The notes: a model not told the origin generated them from the letters alone. A stretch of 64,000 bases of DNA from JBFLYC01 sp040756735 (GCA_040756735.1 JBFLYC010000012.1:35541-99540); one strand, 5' to 3'. Positions 18,241-27,540 are shown, numbered from the stretch's first letter. Program-made: numbers and translations.

Positions 18241-18258
18241 GTTGGGGACATTCATTCT
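18241..18258. repeat. REP-like repeat copy in the comM upstream gap
   Basis: GTTGGGGACATTCATTCT shares the GTTGGGGACATTCMTCT core with the copies at 18402 and 20340. A candidate left partner, TGTATCCCCC, lies near 18200. The 18019-18450 gap otherwise holds no gene I can support. Confidence 0.55.
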
Positions 18259-18276
18259 TATAAATTTGAGTGGTCA

Positions 18277-18342
18277 GAGGTCAGTCGTCAGAATTAAAAG
18301 TCATTAAAGCTAAGCGGATTGCAACAATCGATGACTGACTTC
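18277..18342. repeat. Imperfect 13-base inverted repeat between two REP copies
   Basis: GAGGTCAGTCGTC at 18277-18289 and GATGACTGACTTC at 18330-18342 are complementary with two mismatches that can form G-U pairs. The arms are about 40 bases apart. Together with the flanking REP copies this looks like a small composite repetitive insertion. Confidence 0.45.
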
Positions 18343-18401
18343 AAACAACCCAATGGACCTACGATTTCCTTCCTCTAGTGTGGTGTCTTCCCCTGACATA
18401 C

Positions 18402-18433
18402 GTTGGGGACATTCCTCTGAAAGAAGTGTGTCC
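18402..18433. repeat. REP-like repeat copy downstream of the glutamate-synthase-like gene
   Basis: GTTGGGGACATTCCTCTG followed by AAAGAAGTGTGTCC. It is almost identical to the copy at 20340-20373. Confidence 0.7.
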
Positions 18434-18450
18434 ATTAACCTTAATAAACC

Positions 18451-19851
18451 TTAATAAGCCAATTCAACACCTGTTATTTTGGCAATTTCTGGTGTAAGAG
18501 CAATTAGGTCATCTTTATTAACTTCCATAAGAGATTTCTTCCCCAAGGCCTTGATACCCTCCACTATTTCCCCAGCACATGAACAAAGATATTTATATAA
18601 ATTGTTAGCTCCCATTTCAACATTGAATTGTTTACTATACAATCCCTTATACCACGTAACCTGGGTTGGCGGTTCATAAGGCATGGCTTGTAACGCCTGA
18701 TTATGAGTCACAGCAAAAAGCGCAGAAGTTCCTATGGCTACAGCATTAGCCCCTAGAGCTATAGCCTTTAACAATTGCCCGGGATTAAATAGACTACCAT
18801 CGATTATTAAACTTATTTTACCTTTCATATTACACTTCTCTAAGAATTTTACTCCCCTACATAAAGTGATTAAAGTAGGAAGACCAAAATCATCCTGAAG
18901 AATTGGCGGCCCTCCGCTACTCCCTCCTTGTCCTCCACTTAATGTGATAAAATCCACATTGGCCTTTAAGGCCAACTCTATGTCTTGCTCTAAATATTTA
19001 CCGCCGGCGAGCTTAATGCCGACAGGTATACCACCTGTCACTTCTTTAAGATATTTAACTACTTCATCCATTGTCCATCCCCTTTGCAGCTCCGGTAAAC
19101 GAGCTTCAATTACGGTATCTTGTCCTTTAATTAATCCCATAATCTTTCGTGATTTACTTCCTAGGTCTTTAGCTTTAATCATATGTGAAGTTCCTGCTGA
19201 TGCACCTTGACCAATGGGAATCTCAATCATATCAGCCTGCTTTAAAACCTTTAATTCCCTTGACCAATGTCCCCTTGGAAATTGAAGAATTAAATACTTG
19301 GCAACTTCTCTTTCTTCGGGCAGCATACCTGCTTCACCTGTATTGCTGGCTGTCCCTGCCTTAGCGGCTCCCTTTGCAATGGCTATTTTGGCCTTTTTAG
19401 ATAGTGCTGTACCAAATGACATGGCTGAAATAATGATGGGAATAGCCAAGTTTAAAGGCTTTTTAGATTTAGGCCCAATGACTACTGAAATATCGACATT
19501 TATACCCTCTTCTGTGGGCATTCTTTGGAGTTGAGCCACATTAAAAACTAGATCTTCAAAATGTATGAATTTCCTCGGAGATCCTAAAGGACGGTGAATG
19601 ACCTTCCCTTTTTCTGCTCTCAAACTGTTTTCAACAATATTTTGCATTCCTACTCTCGCAGCAGCGGAAGCAAATTCCATGAGATTTCTATCATATGGTT
19701 CTGTGAGTAGGGTCCTTGCCACATTATTAACACTTCTTTTTATTACATATCTGCCAAACCATACACTTCCCATGGTTGCTACTAGTGTGGATAATCCTGT
19801 TATTCCTAAAATTTTCAACAAGGATTTATTGTTTTGGTAAAGATTATTCAA
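18451..19851 (-). CDS. FMN-binding glutamate synthase family protein
   Basis: The protein matches the FMN-binding synthase domain of glutamate synthase (GltB central domain), without the amidotransferase domain. Supporting segments are AIPIIISAMSFGTALS, GAAKAGTASNTGEAGMLPEE, IPIGQGASAGTSH, PVGIKLAGGK, FITLSGGQGGSSGGPP and SLIIDGSLFNPGQLLKAIAL. An N-terminal hydrophobic stretch (ILGITGLSTLVATMGSVWFG) may anchor it to the membrane. The three-cysteine cluster of true GltS is not evident; only CSCAGE near the C-terminus is seen. ATG 19881 opens the frame but overlaps a likely -10 box and lacks a ribosome site. TTG 19851, eight bases after AGGAT, is preferred. Substrate and partner are unknown. 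Confidence 0.8.
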   Translation of the reverse strand: MNNLYQNNKSLLKILGITGLSTLVATMGSVWFGRYVIKRSVNNVARTLLTEPYDRNLMEFASAAARVGMQNIVENSLRAEKGKVIHRPLGSPRKFIHFEDLVFNVAQLQRMPTEEGINVDISVVIGPKSKKPLNLAIPIIISAMSFGTALSKKAKIAIAKGAAKAGTASNTGEAGMLPEEREVAKYLILQFPRGHWSRELKVLKQADMIEIPIGQGASAGTSHMIKAKDLGSKSRKIMGLIKGQDTVIEARLPELQRGWTMDEVVKYLKEVTGGIPVGIKLAGGKYLEQDIELALKANVDFITLSGGQGGSSGGPPILQDDFGLPTLITLCRGVKFLEKCNMKGKISLIIDGSLFNPGQLLKAIALGANAVAIGTSALFAVTHNQALQAMPYEPPTQVTWYKGLYSKQFNVEMGANNLYKYLCSCAGEIVEGIKALGKKSLMEVNKDDLIALTPEIAKITGVELAY

Positions 19852-19879
19852 GTCATCACATCCTAAATTGCTCTTATGC

Positions 19880-19907
19880 ATTACAATGTTAGTATGTGAA
19901 AAGTCAA
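19880..19907 (-). promoter_or_regulatory. Promoter of the glutamate-synthase-like gene
   Basis: TTGACT (19902-19907) and TGTAAT (19880-19885) with a 16-base spacer on the minus strand. The transcript would start near 19873, after the first ATG of the frame, which supports the downstream TTG start. Confidence 0.5.
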
Positions 19908-19916
19908 CAGCTTTAA

Positions 19917-20267
19917 TTAAAAGGCATTTTCAATAATTTCAATATGGTGACCCAAGCTTGTCCATAAAACTGAAACAACATCAAAACGGCAATTTTTCCC
20001 TGTCATGCAATTCTCTTTTAAAAAATAATTTGCAACCTGCCGCAGCTTTTTTATTTTATGATAAGATACACTTTCATAAGGCATACCGTAGTTATAATTT
20101 GTTCTTGTCTTAACCTCTACAAAAATGATTATATTATCCTTTGTCATTACCAAGTCAATTTCCCCTAAGGGGCACCTGTAATTCTTACACAACAGACGAC
20201 AACCTCTTTCTTGAAGATAACATGCAGCTAAATCTTCACCCTTTTTCCCCAGTTCCAATCTATTCAT
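19917..20267 (-). CDS. YraN/UPF0102 family endonuclease-like protein
   Basis: A 116-residue protein of the YraN family, a restriction-endonuclease-like fold related to Holliday junction resolvases. The N-terminal KKGEDLAACYLQERGCRLL is followed by CPLGEIDLVMTKDNIIIFVE and VKTR, which carry the E-x-D and E-x-K catalytic residues of the fold. In Firmicutes it usually lies between rnhB and dprA/comM. Here it keeps that place, but the 10-kb nuo operon separates it from rnhB. The cellular role is not well established. Confidence 0.9.
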   Translation of the reverse strand: MNRLELGKKGEDLAACYLQERGCRLLCKNYRCPLGEIDLVMTKDNIIIFVEVKTRTNYNYGMPYESVSYHKIKKLRQVANYFLKENCMTGKNCRFDVVSVLWTSLGHHIEIIENAF

Positions 20268-20289
20268 CTAAATCACCTAATCTCTAACA

Positions 20290-20325
20290 TAAATTGAGCA
20301 TGGAAAACTGTAACCTCCCATGCTC
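20290..20325 (-). terminator. Hairpin after nuoN
   Basis: GAGCATGG (20296-20303) and CCATGCTC (20318-20325) form an eight-pair stem. On the minus strand it is followed by AATTTATG, a weak T-tract. It probably ends or stabilises the nuo transcript. Confidence 0.55.
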
Positions 20326-20339
20326 TTAAATAATAATTA

Positions 20340-20373
20340 TTTGGGGACATTCCTCTGCAAGAAGTGTATCCCC
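20340..20373. repeat. REP-like repeat copy after nuoN
   Basis: TTTGGGGACATTCCTCTG and then CAAGAAGTGTATCCCC. It is a close match to 18402-18433. A further GTTGTCCCC fragment lies at about 20388-20396. Confidence 0.72.
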
Positions 20374-20409
20374 TTACCTTATTTGGTGTTGTCCCCTTTT
20401 CATCAATTG

Positions 20410-21840
20410 CTAAAATAGCGACTGAGCAGCCTGAAGAGCCAGGTTTAACAATGGCGTCCAGTATAATCCCAAGAAAATGGTTGCTGTTAAACATATGACC
20501 AAAGCTGTCTTTAAACTAACTGAAATCGTTACAGGTTGTGCGCCTTCTTCAGCTTTTCCTAGATACATATGTTTTACCACTATTAGATAATAATAAACAG
20601 ATACCATGCTCATCAAAATTCCAATGAAGGCTAACCACACATATCCCTGCTCTATTACAGCGGTAAACAATAACAATTTACCCGCAAATCCAGCTGTAGG
20701 AGGAAGTCCTGCTAGAGAGATAAGGCATACAAACATAACTGCCGCCAGTAGCGGGGACCTTCTAGCTAATCCTGAATAGTCCTTAATTTGGTCGGACCCT
20801 ACTTTATTATAAAATGCAATAACTACAGCAAACGCACCTACGTTAGCAAATACATAAGCCATGGAATAGAATAATAACGCTGTAATTCCAAGCTCGGAAA
20901 ACGCTATTAACCCAAGTAAAATGTAGCCTGCCTGGGCTATACTTGAATAAGCCAGCATCCTCTTAATATTGGTTTGGGGTATTGCAACCAGGTTACCCAG
21001 AATCATTGTCAAAACTGCCAGAACAGTGACAATCACAATCCATAAATGTGCCAAATCGGGTAAAGCAGTAATGAAAATCCTAACAAACACTGCAAAGGCA
21101 GCTGCCTTGGAAGCCACAGCTAAAAATGCAGTAATTGGAGTTGGCGCTCCTTCATAAATATCGGGCGACCACATGTGAAAGGGAACCGCAGATATTTTAA
21201 AGGCAAATCCAGATAGAGCAAAGACCATGCCCAGCACTAATATGGACTGTATACCGTTATCAGAAATTATTCCTACCATGTCTTTAATAATGGTTGTTCC
21301 CGTTGCACCATACAATAAGCTTAACCCGTATAAAAGAACAGCTGAAGACATGCCCCCCAATATAAGGTATTTTAATCCGGCCTCTGTCCCAACAGCTTTT
21401 TTCTTCTCAAAAGCAGTCAAAATCACAAAAGTAAGAGTCATAAGTTCAAGCCCTACGTAGAAGGTAATTAAATCGCCTGCAGATACCATCATCATCATGC
21501 CTAACACAATAAACGCCAAACATGAATAGTATTCGCTGAAATGATACCCCAGTTTTCCAACATATTCTAGTGATGCTAAGACTACAAGGAAAGCAGCAAT
21601 TAATACCAGCTGCTTAAAAAAAGTAGCAAAGGGATCAATTACATACATACCGCCTAAAAATTCAGCTGTTTGTCCCTGATAAAGGATAGTGGAAAGAAAG
21701 ACAATCACTAGTCCAGACAGGGCTAATAAACCAAATCCTTTTGTCTCTGATTTAGGAACCAAAAGACCCAAGACAAGTAACAACAAGCCCAAGACTCCGA
21801 CAATTAACTCAGGTATCAAAAGATAAAAAACATTCTCCAT
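20410..21840 (-). CDS. nuoN: NADH-quinone oxidoreductase-type complex I, subunit N
   Basis: NuoN is one of three antiporter-like membrane subunits that pump protons in complex I. The 476-residue polytopic protein carries the proton-channel segment FKISAVPFHMWSPDIYEGAP and TPITAFLAVASKAAAFA, with the conserved lysines of the Mrp/antiporter family. The start overlaps the end of nuoM and has a GGGGGG-type site. It is the last gene of an 11-gene operon in the order A-B-C-D-H-I-J-K-L-M-N. Confidence 0.94.
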   Translation of the reverse strand: MENVFYLLIPELIVGVLGLLLLVLGLLVPKSETKGFGLLALSGLVIVFLSTILYQGQTAEFLGGMYVIDPFATFFKQLVLIAAFLVVLASLEYVGKLGYHFSEYYSCLAFIVLGMMMMVSAGDLITFYVGLELMTLTFVILTAFEKKKAVGTEAGLKYLILGGMSSAVLLYGLSLLYGATGTTIIKDMVGIISDNGIQSILVLGMVFALSGFAFKISAVPFHMWSPDIYEGAPTPITAFLAVASKAAAFAVFVRIFITALPDLAHLWIVIVTVLAVLTMILGNLVAIPQTNIKRMLAYSSIAQAGYILLGLIAFSELGITALLFYSMAYVFANVGAFAVVIAFYNKVGSDQIKDYSGLARRSPLLAAVMFVCLISLAGLPPTAGFAGKLLLFTAVIEQGYVWLAFIGILMSMVSVYYYLIVVKHMYLGKAEEGAQPVTISVSLKTALVICLTATIFLGLYWTPLLNLALQAAQSLF

Positions 21841-23372
21841 TAGAATATCCCCCCAATCTCAGCAGCAGCTTGTATTTTAGCTACCAGGGGTTCTACACCA
21901 GAATTAATCAAGTCGATTAATGGCGCTGGATAAACACCAAACAATATAAGAGTTCCTATAAGAATCACTATGGGCACCATCTCAATACCCTTTGCATCCT
22001 CGAGGTGATCCCACTCAGCTTTCCTGGGACCGAAAAAGGTAAACTGCACTACTCTAAGCACATAGGTTGCTGTGATTACAATACCTAAAATACCTAAAAT
22101 CGCCAGGAGTCTAAAAGAGATAAACCCTAGAATTACCTGATCGACTGAAAAGGCGCCCAAGAAAATAAGAAACTCTGCAACAAAGTTGTTCAATCCTGGT
22201 AAACCCAATGAAGCTAAGCCAGCAATAACGAAACCTGCAGCAACCCTTGGCATTTGATGTGCCAACCCGCCAAACCGGGCAATCTCCCTGGTATGAGATT
22301 TATGATAAATATTTCCTACAAGGGCAAAGAACAATGCTGTCATTATTCCATGGGCAAACATCTGGGCAACTGCTCCATCTAAACTTAAAGTATTTAGAGC
22401 TGCAATACCAAGCAGCACATATCCCATATGGCTTACACTAGAATATCCGACAACAAACTTTAAATCCTTTTGCACCATAGCAACTAAAGCTCCATACACC
22501 ACGTTTACTATACATAAGAGTGCTATGACTGGAGCCCAATACTTTGCCCCTTCGGGATAATAAAAAACACCCAATCTGATCAGACCATAGCCACCGAGTT
22601 TCATGATAACACCTGCATGGAGCATGCTAACAGCTGTAGGGGCAGCAACATGACCGTCCGGAGACCAAGTATGCAAAGGCCACATTGGAACTAGGAAGCC
22701 GAAACCTACTAACATTAGCAAAAAGGCAAACTTCTGGAAAGCAATATCGTAAGTCACTGTTCCTAGGGCTACCATATCCAAGGTAATAAAACCAAGATAT
22801 TCTGGAGCTGCAGCATACAAGAAAGTAGCAATAATAGCCACCAGTGCAAACACGCTACCTATCAGCAGATACAGAGTTAATTTCATGGCGGCGTATTCTT
22901 TTCTGGTACTACCCCACACGCCAATTAACACGTACATAGGGATTAACGCAACTTCAAAGAATAAATAAAAGAAAAATAGGTCTAATGATATAAAAACACC
23001 GAAAACCCCTGTAGTAAGAACCAATAAGAATATAAAAAACTCTTTAATCCTGTTGTGCATATCCCAGGAAGCAAATACACCAGTGAAAATTACTAGGCTG
23101 GTTAATAAAACCATGGGCAAGCTTAATCCATCTACACCTACCTTATAGCTGATGCCTAAATAGTCTACCCAAGGTATTTGTTCAACAAATTGGATTCCTC
23201 CAGCGCTTTTATCATACATAATAAAGATAACTATCGATAAAACTAACGATATGAAAGAAAAAACTGCGGCAGTAATCTTTATAATTTTCTCTTCCTTTTC
23301 TGGAAGCATTAAGATTACCAAAGCTCCAAGAACCGGTGCTAGCATAATGATCGATAGAATTGGAAAACTCAT
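21840..23372 (-). CDS. nuoM: Complex I subunit M
   Basis: A 510-residue antiporter-like membrane subunit with about 14 hydrophobic segments. The conserved glutamate and lysine environment appears in LFFFYLFFEVALIPMYVLIG and MWPLHTWSPDGHVAAPTAVS, then MLHAGVIMKLGGYGLIRLG. It overlaps nuoN at its end and follows nuoL by one base, so the antiporter-like subunits are translationally coupled. A GGAGGGATATAAAATG context supports the start. Confidence 0.95.
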   Translation of the reverse strand: MSFPILSIIMLAPVLGALVILMLPEKEEKIIKITAAVFSFISLVLSIVIFIMYDKSAGGIQFVEQIPWVDYLGISYKVGVDGLSLPMVLLTSLVIFTGVFASWDMHNRIKEFFIFLLVLTTGVFGVFISLDLFFFYLFFEVALIPMYVLIGVWGSTRKEYAAMKLTLYLLIGSVFALVAIIATFLYAAAPEYLGFITLDMVALGTVTYDIAFQKFAFLLMLVGFGFLVPMWPLHTWSPDGHVAAPTAVSMLHAGVIMKLGGYGLIRLGVFYYPEGAKYWAPVIALLCIVNVVYGALVAMVQKDLKFVVGYSSVSHMGYVLLGIAALNTLSLDGAVAQMFAHGIMTALFFALVGNIYHKSHTREIARFGGLAHQMPRVAAGFVIAGLASLGLPGLNNFVAEFLIFLGAFSVDQVILGFISFRLLAILGILGIVITATYVLRVVQFTFFGPRKAEWDHLEDAKGIEMVPIVILIGTLILFGVYPAPLIDLINSGVEPLVAKIQAAAEIGGIF

Positions 23373-23373
23373 T

Positions 23374-25239
23374 TTATATCCCTCCTAGCACTGGTATGGC
23401 CATCCAAATTACCAGTAATATTGTAGCAGCAAAAATAACTAGGGCATAATTTTGCATGCTGCCGGTCTGAATATAGCGCAGCTTTGCTCCACCAGCTCTG
23501 ATGCTGTCAGATATTCCATGTGCTGCTCCATCAACTAAATTCCTGTCACTCCAGTTAAAGGCTGAAGAAATAACTAGCACTACTTTATCAAAAAACCACT
23601 GATATATCTCATCAATGTAATATTTGTTTTCCAAGATAGTATATACCACCAGGAAGCGCTCTTTAATTTTCTCAGCTGAGATATATTTTTTATGATAAAT
23701 CAGCCAGGCCAATAAGATCCCGGATAAAGCAATTCCAGTTGATACTGCCATTACCAGTAGGTCTGGAACTGGATGATGGGGTTTGCCGTAATATACCAAT
23801 GCCCAGAAAGCCTTTTCTAAAAAGGGAGCTCCGATAAAACCTGCGCCAATTGAAAAAACAGCAAGTATTAATAAAGGTACTGTCATAGAAAGGGGTGATT
23901 CATGAGGTTCATGCTCAGACCTGGATTCTCCGAAAAAGGCTATAAAAATCAACCTGAACATATAAAATGCTGTCAAAAAGGCAACAAAGGTAGCTAGAAT
24001 ATAAAGTCCCGTAAACCCTGCATCTCTGGTAACCAGAAGGATTTCATCTTTGCTCCAGAAACCTGCAAAGGGGAATATTCCTGCTAAAGCCAATGTACCA
24101 ATAACAAAAGTCCAGGTTGTAATAGGCATTTTCTTATATAATCCGCCCATTTTCCATATACTATTACTGTGAACTGCATGAATAGCGCTACCTGCTCCTA
24201 AAAACAACAGCGCTTTAAAAAATGCATGGGTAGTTAAATGAAACATTCCCGCAGTAACGCTTCCCACACCGAGAGCCATCATCATGTATCCTAATTGGCT
24301 AAGGGTGGAAAAAGCAAGTATCCTTTTAATGTCTGAATTAACAATAGCAATAGTAGCAGCAAATAGGGCTGTAAAGCCGCCAACGTATGCAACCACAAGT
24401 AAGGCTATTTCTGCATTTGCAAAAAGAACAAATTGCCTTGACACCAAATACACCCCTGCTGCAACCATGGTAGCAGCGTGTATCAAAGCGCTCACTGGTG
24501 TCGGACCCTCCATGGCATCTGGAAGCCAAACGTGTAAGGGAAATTGCGCAGATTTACCTACAGGCCCTATAAATACCAGTATAGCCGCTATTGTAAGCAT
24601 GGCGCTATTAGCATGAGCAGGCATCGCCTGAGCTAGTTCTCCAAAATTAAAGGTTCCAAACATCAAGAACAAGTAGAAAAATCCTAATAAGAAACCAAAA
24701 TCAGCAACTCTATTAGCAATGAAAGCCTTTTTATTAGCTTGTACTGCAGAATGTCGTCCAAAGTAATAACCGATTAATAGATAGGAACTCAGGCCGACTA
24801 ATTCCCAAAAGAAAAACATTTGAAAGTAATTATTGGCTACAACTAACCCTAACATGGAAGCACCGAATAAGGAAAGGTAACTAAAATACCTTGAATACCC
24901 AGGATCGCCTTCCATATAACCAAGAGAATATATATCTACCAATAGTGCAACAGTACATACAACAATCAACATTACCGCCGCTAAAGGATCAATTAAAATA
25001 CCTGCTTCAATTGTAAGTCCCGGAACTGATAACCAGTTCACTGCATACTCTACAGGGCTTTCCATTGTTACACCATCACGTAATACCTCATAAGCAATAC
25101 CAAGAGATATTATTAACGATGCAGCCATTGTGCCGATAGCTACAAGAGCGCTTAACAGCTTCAATCTTTTAGTTACAAAGCTTATGACTACAAAACCCAA
25201 TAAAGGCAATAGGGGTAAAAGCCATGCAATCTTAATCAA
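23374..25239 (-). CDS. nuoL: Complex I subunit L
   Basis: The largest antiporter-like subunit, 621 residues, with the long C-terminal lateral helix extension typical of NuoL. Key segments are FFFWELVGLSSYLLIGYYFG, FPLHVWLPDAMEGPTPVSAL and IHAATMVAAGVYLVSR, with LAFSTLSQLGYMMMALGVGS after them. It starts at TTG 25239 after GGTGAG. The sequence supports a full-length proton-pumping arm. Confidence 0.95.
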   Translation of the reverse strand: MIKIAWLLPLLPLLGFVVISFVTKRLKLLSALVAIGTMAASLIISLGIAYEVLRDGVTMESPVEYAVNWLSVPGLTIEAGILIDPLAAVMLIVVCTVALLVDIYSLGYMEGDPGYSRYFSYLSLFGASMLGLVVANNYFQMFFFWELVGLSSYLLIGYYFGRHSAVQANKKAFIANRVADFGFLLGFFYLFLMFGTFNFGELAQAMPAHANSAMLTIAAILVFIGPVGKSAQFPLHVWLPDAMEGPTPVSALIHAATMVAAGVYLVSRQFVLFANAEIALLVVAYVGGFTALFAATIAIVNSDIKRILAFSTLSQLGYMMMALGVGSVTAGMFHLTTHAFFKALLFLGAGSAIHAVHSNSIWKMGGLYKKMPITTWTFVIGTLALAGIFPFAGFWSKDEILLVTRDAGFTGLYILATFVAFLTAFYMFRLIFIAFFGESRSEHEPHESPLSMTVPLLILAVFSIGAGFIGAPFLEKAFWALVYYGKPHHPVPDLLVMAVSTGIALSGILLAWLIYHKKYISAEKIKERFLVVYTILENKYYIDEIYQWFFDKVVLVISSAFNWSDRNLVDGAAHGISDSIRAGGAKLRYIQTGSMQNYALVIFAATILLVIWMAIPVLGGI

Positions 25240-25263
25240 CTGTTCTCACCTACCTTTAACATT

Positions 25264-25578
25264 CTACCATTTTAACCAATCGATGTCGTTTACGCTGGTT
25301 GTGAGCCTTTCACGGTAAATCTTAATGATAATTGCTAAACCTACAGCAACCTCTGCAGCTGCAACAACTATCACAAATATGGCAAAAATCATTCCAACAG
25401 ATACATCTGGATTTAAAAACCTATTAAAAGCAATCAGGTTAATATTAACGGCGTTAAGCATCAACTCTATACCCATTAATACTGCAACACCATTTTTTTT
25501 GGCAACAGAACCGTAAAAACCTATAGAGAATAATATTGCTGCTAAAATCAAGTAATGCTGAAGTCCTATACTTGTCAC
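25264..25578 (-). CDS. nuoK: Complex I subunit K
   Basis: A 104-residue protein with three membrane helices. VLMGIELMLNAVNINLIAFN contains the conserved membrane glutamate of NuoK, and VVAAAEVAVGLAIIIKIYR the second. The GTG start overlaps the nuoJ stop as GTGA, showing translational coupling. Confidence 0.95.
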   Translation of the reverse strand: MTSIGLQHYLILAAILFSIGFYGSVAKKNGVAVLMGIELMLNAVNINLIAFNRFLNPDVSVGMIFAIFVIVVAAAEVAVGLAIIIKIYRERLTTSVNDIDWLKW

Positions 25579-26087
25579 TGCTTTTTATTCCCTCCTCTCG
25601 CTATCATTACTGCACCGACCATTGCCACTAGCAGTAAGATTGCAGCACCTTCAAAGGGAATTACATAATCACCAAACATACTTATGGCCACCAACTCTAC
25701 ACTACTACCAATCGGTCCTGCAACAACGGGAAATTCAGTTAAAGAAAGCATATATACCGTCATTATTAAAAACCCTGCAGCGATTAAAAGTCCTATATAT
25801 TTGTATTGATTAAACAGGTTGCTTTCCCTGATATCTCCACGTTTTGTAAGCATCACACCAAATACCAGCATGATAGCAATAGCCCCAGCATAAACCAAGA
25901 TCTGTACCGCTGCCAGATAATCAACTGTGAGAGTCGCATAAATCCCTGCAACACTTACAAATGTTAAAACTAGAAACAGTGCACTGTGTACAATATTTTT
26001 CGAAGAAATAACGGCTATAGCAGAACCGATTACGATTGCTGATATTGTCCAAAACACTACCGGCGATAGGTCAACCAATTTTTTCAC
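25575..26087 (-). CDS. nuoJ: Complex I subunit J
   Basis: A 170-residue membrane subunit with five predicted helices. HSALFLVLTFVSVAGIYATL and DYLAAVQILVYAGAIAIMLV are the conserved NuoJ helices, the latter with the pi-bulge region. GTG 26087 lies directly beside GAGGGG. A TTG three codons in has better spacing and may be the true start. It follows nuoI by 19 bases. Confidence 0.94.
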   Translation of the reverse strand: MKKLVDLSPVVFWTISAIVIGSAIAVISSKNIVHSALFLVLTFVSVAGIYATLTVDYLAAVQILVYAGAIAIMLVFGVMLTKRGDIRESNLFNQYKYIGLLIAAGFLIMTVYMLSLTEFPVVAGPIGSSVELVAISMFGDYVIPFEGAAILLLVAMVGAVMIARGGNKKQ

Positions 26088-26106
26088 TCCCCTCTACTTC
26101 AAGAAG

Positions 26107-26496
26107 TCATTTTTGCTCCCTTGTCTTTACAAATTCATAAATAGTACCGTCCCGCCTATAAGTTGACAATTCGAAATCTGTGGTGAAATTTAAAGCATCT
26201 GTCGGGCATGCTTCCACACAAAGACCACAGAATAGACAATACCCTAACTCCATTTTAAATGAAGTTAATTTTCTTTTATTGTTTTCATCCCTTGTGCTTG
26301 CAAGTTCAATGACATTATTGGGACAAGACTTTGCACACATACCGCAGCTAATGCATTTGTCTAGAGAAAAATCAAAAAAACCATGGGAATTAGGAGGCAA
26401 AACAGGTTTTACCTCTGGGTATTGTTGGGTAATAGCTTTCCCAAATAAATGCTTCAATGTTATTGAAAGTCCGGTTAATAACCCCTTACCGTACAT
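26107..26496 (-). CDS. nuoI: Complex I subunit I (two 4Fe-4S ferredoxin-like subunit)
   Basis: NuoI carries clusters N6a and N6b that link the peripheral donors to NuoB. Two motifs are intact: CISCGMCAKSCP and CLFCGLCVEACP. At 129 residues it is a compact form. A GTG at 26505 is part of the AGGAGGTG site; ATG 26496, six bases later, is preferred. In a complex without NuoEFG this subunit is a plausible docking point for a ferredoxin-type donor, which is an inference. Confidence 0.95.
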   Translation of the reverse strand: MYGKGLLTGLSITLKHLFGKAITQQYPEVKPVLPPNSHGFFDFSLDKCISCGMCAKSCPNNVIELASTRDENNKRKLTSFKMELGYCLFCGLCVEACPTDALNFTTDFELSTYRRDGTIYEFVKTREQK

Positions 26497-26508
26497 GTAT
26501 GTCACCTC

Positions 26509-27540
26509 CTAAAACCACTCAAAGACTTTAATTACCACACCGGTAACTATAATATTAACTATTGCCAGGGGGAGAAGGAACTTCCAGTTAAAGGCCATCA
26601 AATGGTCTATCCTTACTCTCGGGAAGGTCCACCTTATCCACATAAAGACAAAGATAACTATATAAAGCTTAATAAAGAACCATAACCATGATGGGAGCCA
26701 TGGGCCTTGCCAACCCCCAAGGAAAACTGCTACTATAATCCCCGACATTGCAATCATATGCGAGTATTCTGCCAGCATAAAAATAGCCCACCTCATACCG
26801 CTATACTCAGTATAAGGTCCAGCTACTATTTCTTGTTCTCCTTCAGGCAAATCAAAGGGCGCCCTGTTAAGCTCAGCTGTCGCTGCAATGAAAAATATTA
26901 GAAAAGCTACAGGCTGCAACACAATAAACCATACTCCTTGTTGTGCTGCAATAATGTCTGATATCTTCAACGAACCGGTAATCATAACAACTCCCAATAA
27001 TGAGAATACCAGAGGAATCTCATAACTTACCATCTGTGCTACAGTCCTCATTCCGCCTAACAAAGAATACTTATTGTTAGAACCCCATCCAGCCATGATA
27101 AAAGCAACCACTGAAAGAGAGGATATGGCTATGAAGTAGAACAGACCAAGGTTAAGGTCAACTGCTATCATATTTTTACCAAAGGGAACAACAGCAAAAA
27201 CCATCATTACAGGAATAAACAGTACAATTGGCGCTAACTTAAAAAGCCATTTATCTGCACAACTGGGAATAATATCCTCTTTAGTAAAAAATTTAATACC
27301 ATCAGCAACCATTTGTAATATTCCTCTTGGACCTACTCTATTAGGTCCAAGCCTCTGCTGTATATAAGCGCTAATTTTTCTCTCTAAATATCCCAGATAA
27401 ATCACATTTATTAATACAAATCCTAAAATGGCTACAGCATACAAAAATATCATTACTAAACTTACTATCATTTGGCTTAAGCCAAGACTACTTAAGAAGT
27501 TTTTTATCAATGAAGCCAAATCAATAAAAATATTTTCCAT
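26509..27540 (-). CDS. nuoH: Complex I subunit H
   Basis: NuoH is the membrane subunit at the quinone site, linking the peripheral and membrane arms. The 343-residue product has about eight helices. YLERKISAYIQQRLGPNRVG, GILQMVADGIKFFTKED, MRTVAQMVSYEIPL and TAELNRAPFDLPEGEQEIVA are the family signatures, and the charged loops that line the quinone channel are present. It starts at ATG 27540 after GGGGAG. Confidence 0.96.
   Translation of the reverse strand: MENIFIDLASLIKNFLSSLGLSQMIVSLVMIFLYAVAILGFVLINVIYLGYLERKISAYIQQRLGPNRVGPRGILQMVADGIKFFTKEDIIPSCADKWLFKLAPIVLFIPVMMVFAVVPFGKNMIAVDLNLGLFYFIAISSLSVVAFIMAGWGSNNKYSLLGGMRTVAQMVSYEIPLVFSLLGVVMITGSLKISDIIAAQQGVWFIVLQPVAFLIFFIAATAELNRAPFDLPEGEQEIVAGPYTEYSGMRWAIFMLAEYSHMIAMSGIIVAVFLGGWQGPWLPSWLWFFIKLYIVIFVFMWIRWTFPRVRIDHLMAFNWKFLLPLAIVNIIVTGVVIKVFEWF

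Noticed and set aside
20273..20494. A 73-codon minus-strand frame overlapping the end of nuoN
   Set aside because: Most of it is nuoN in another frame and the rest is a REP-like repeat; no ribosome site.
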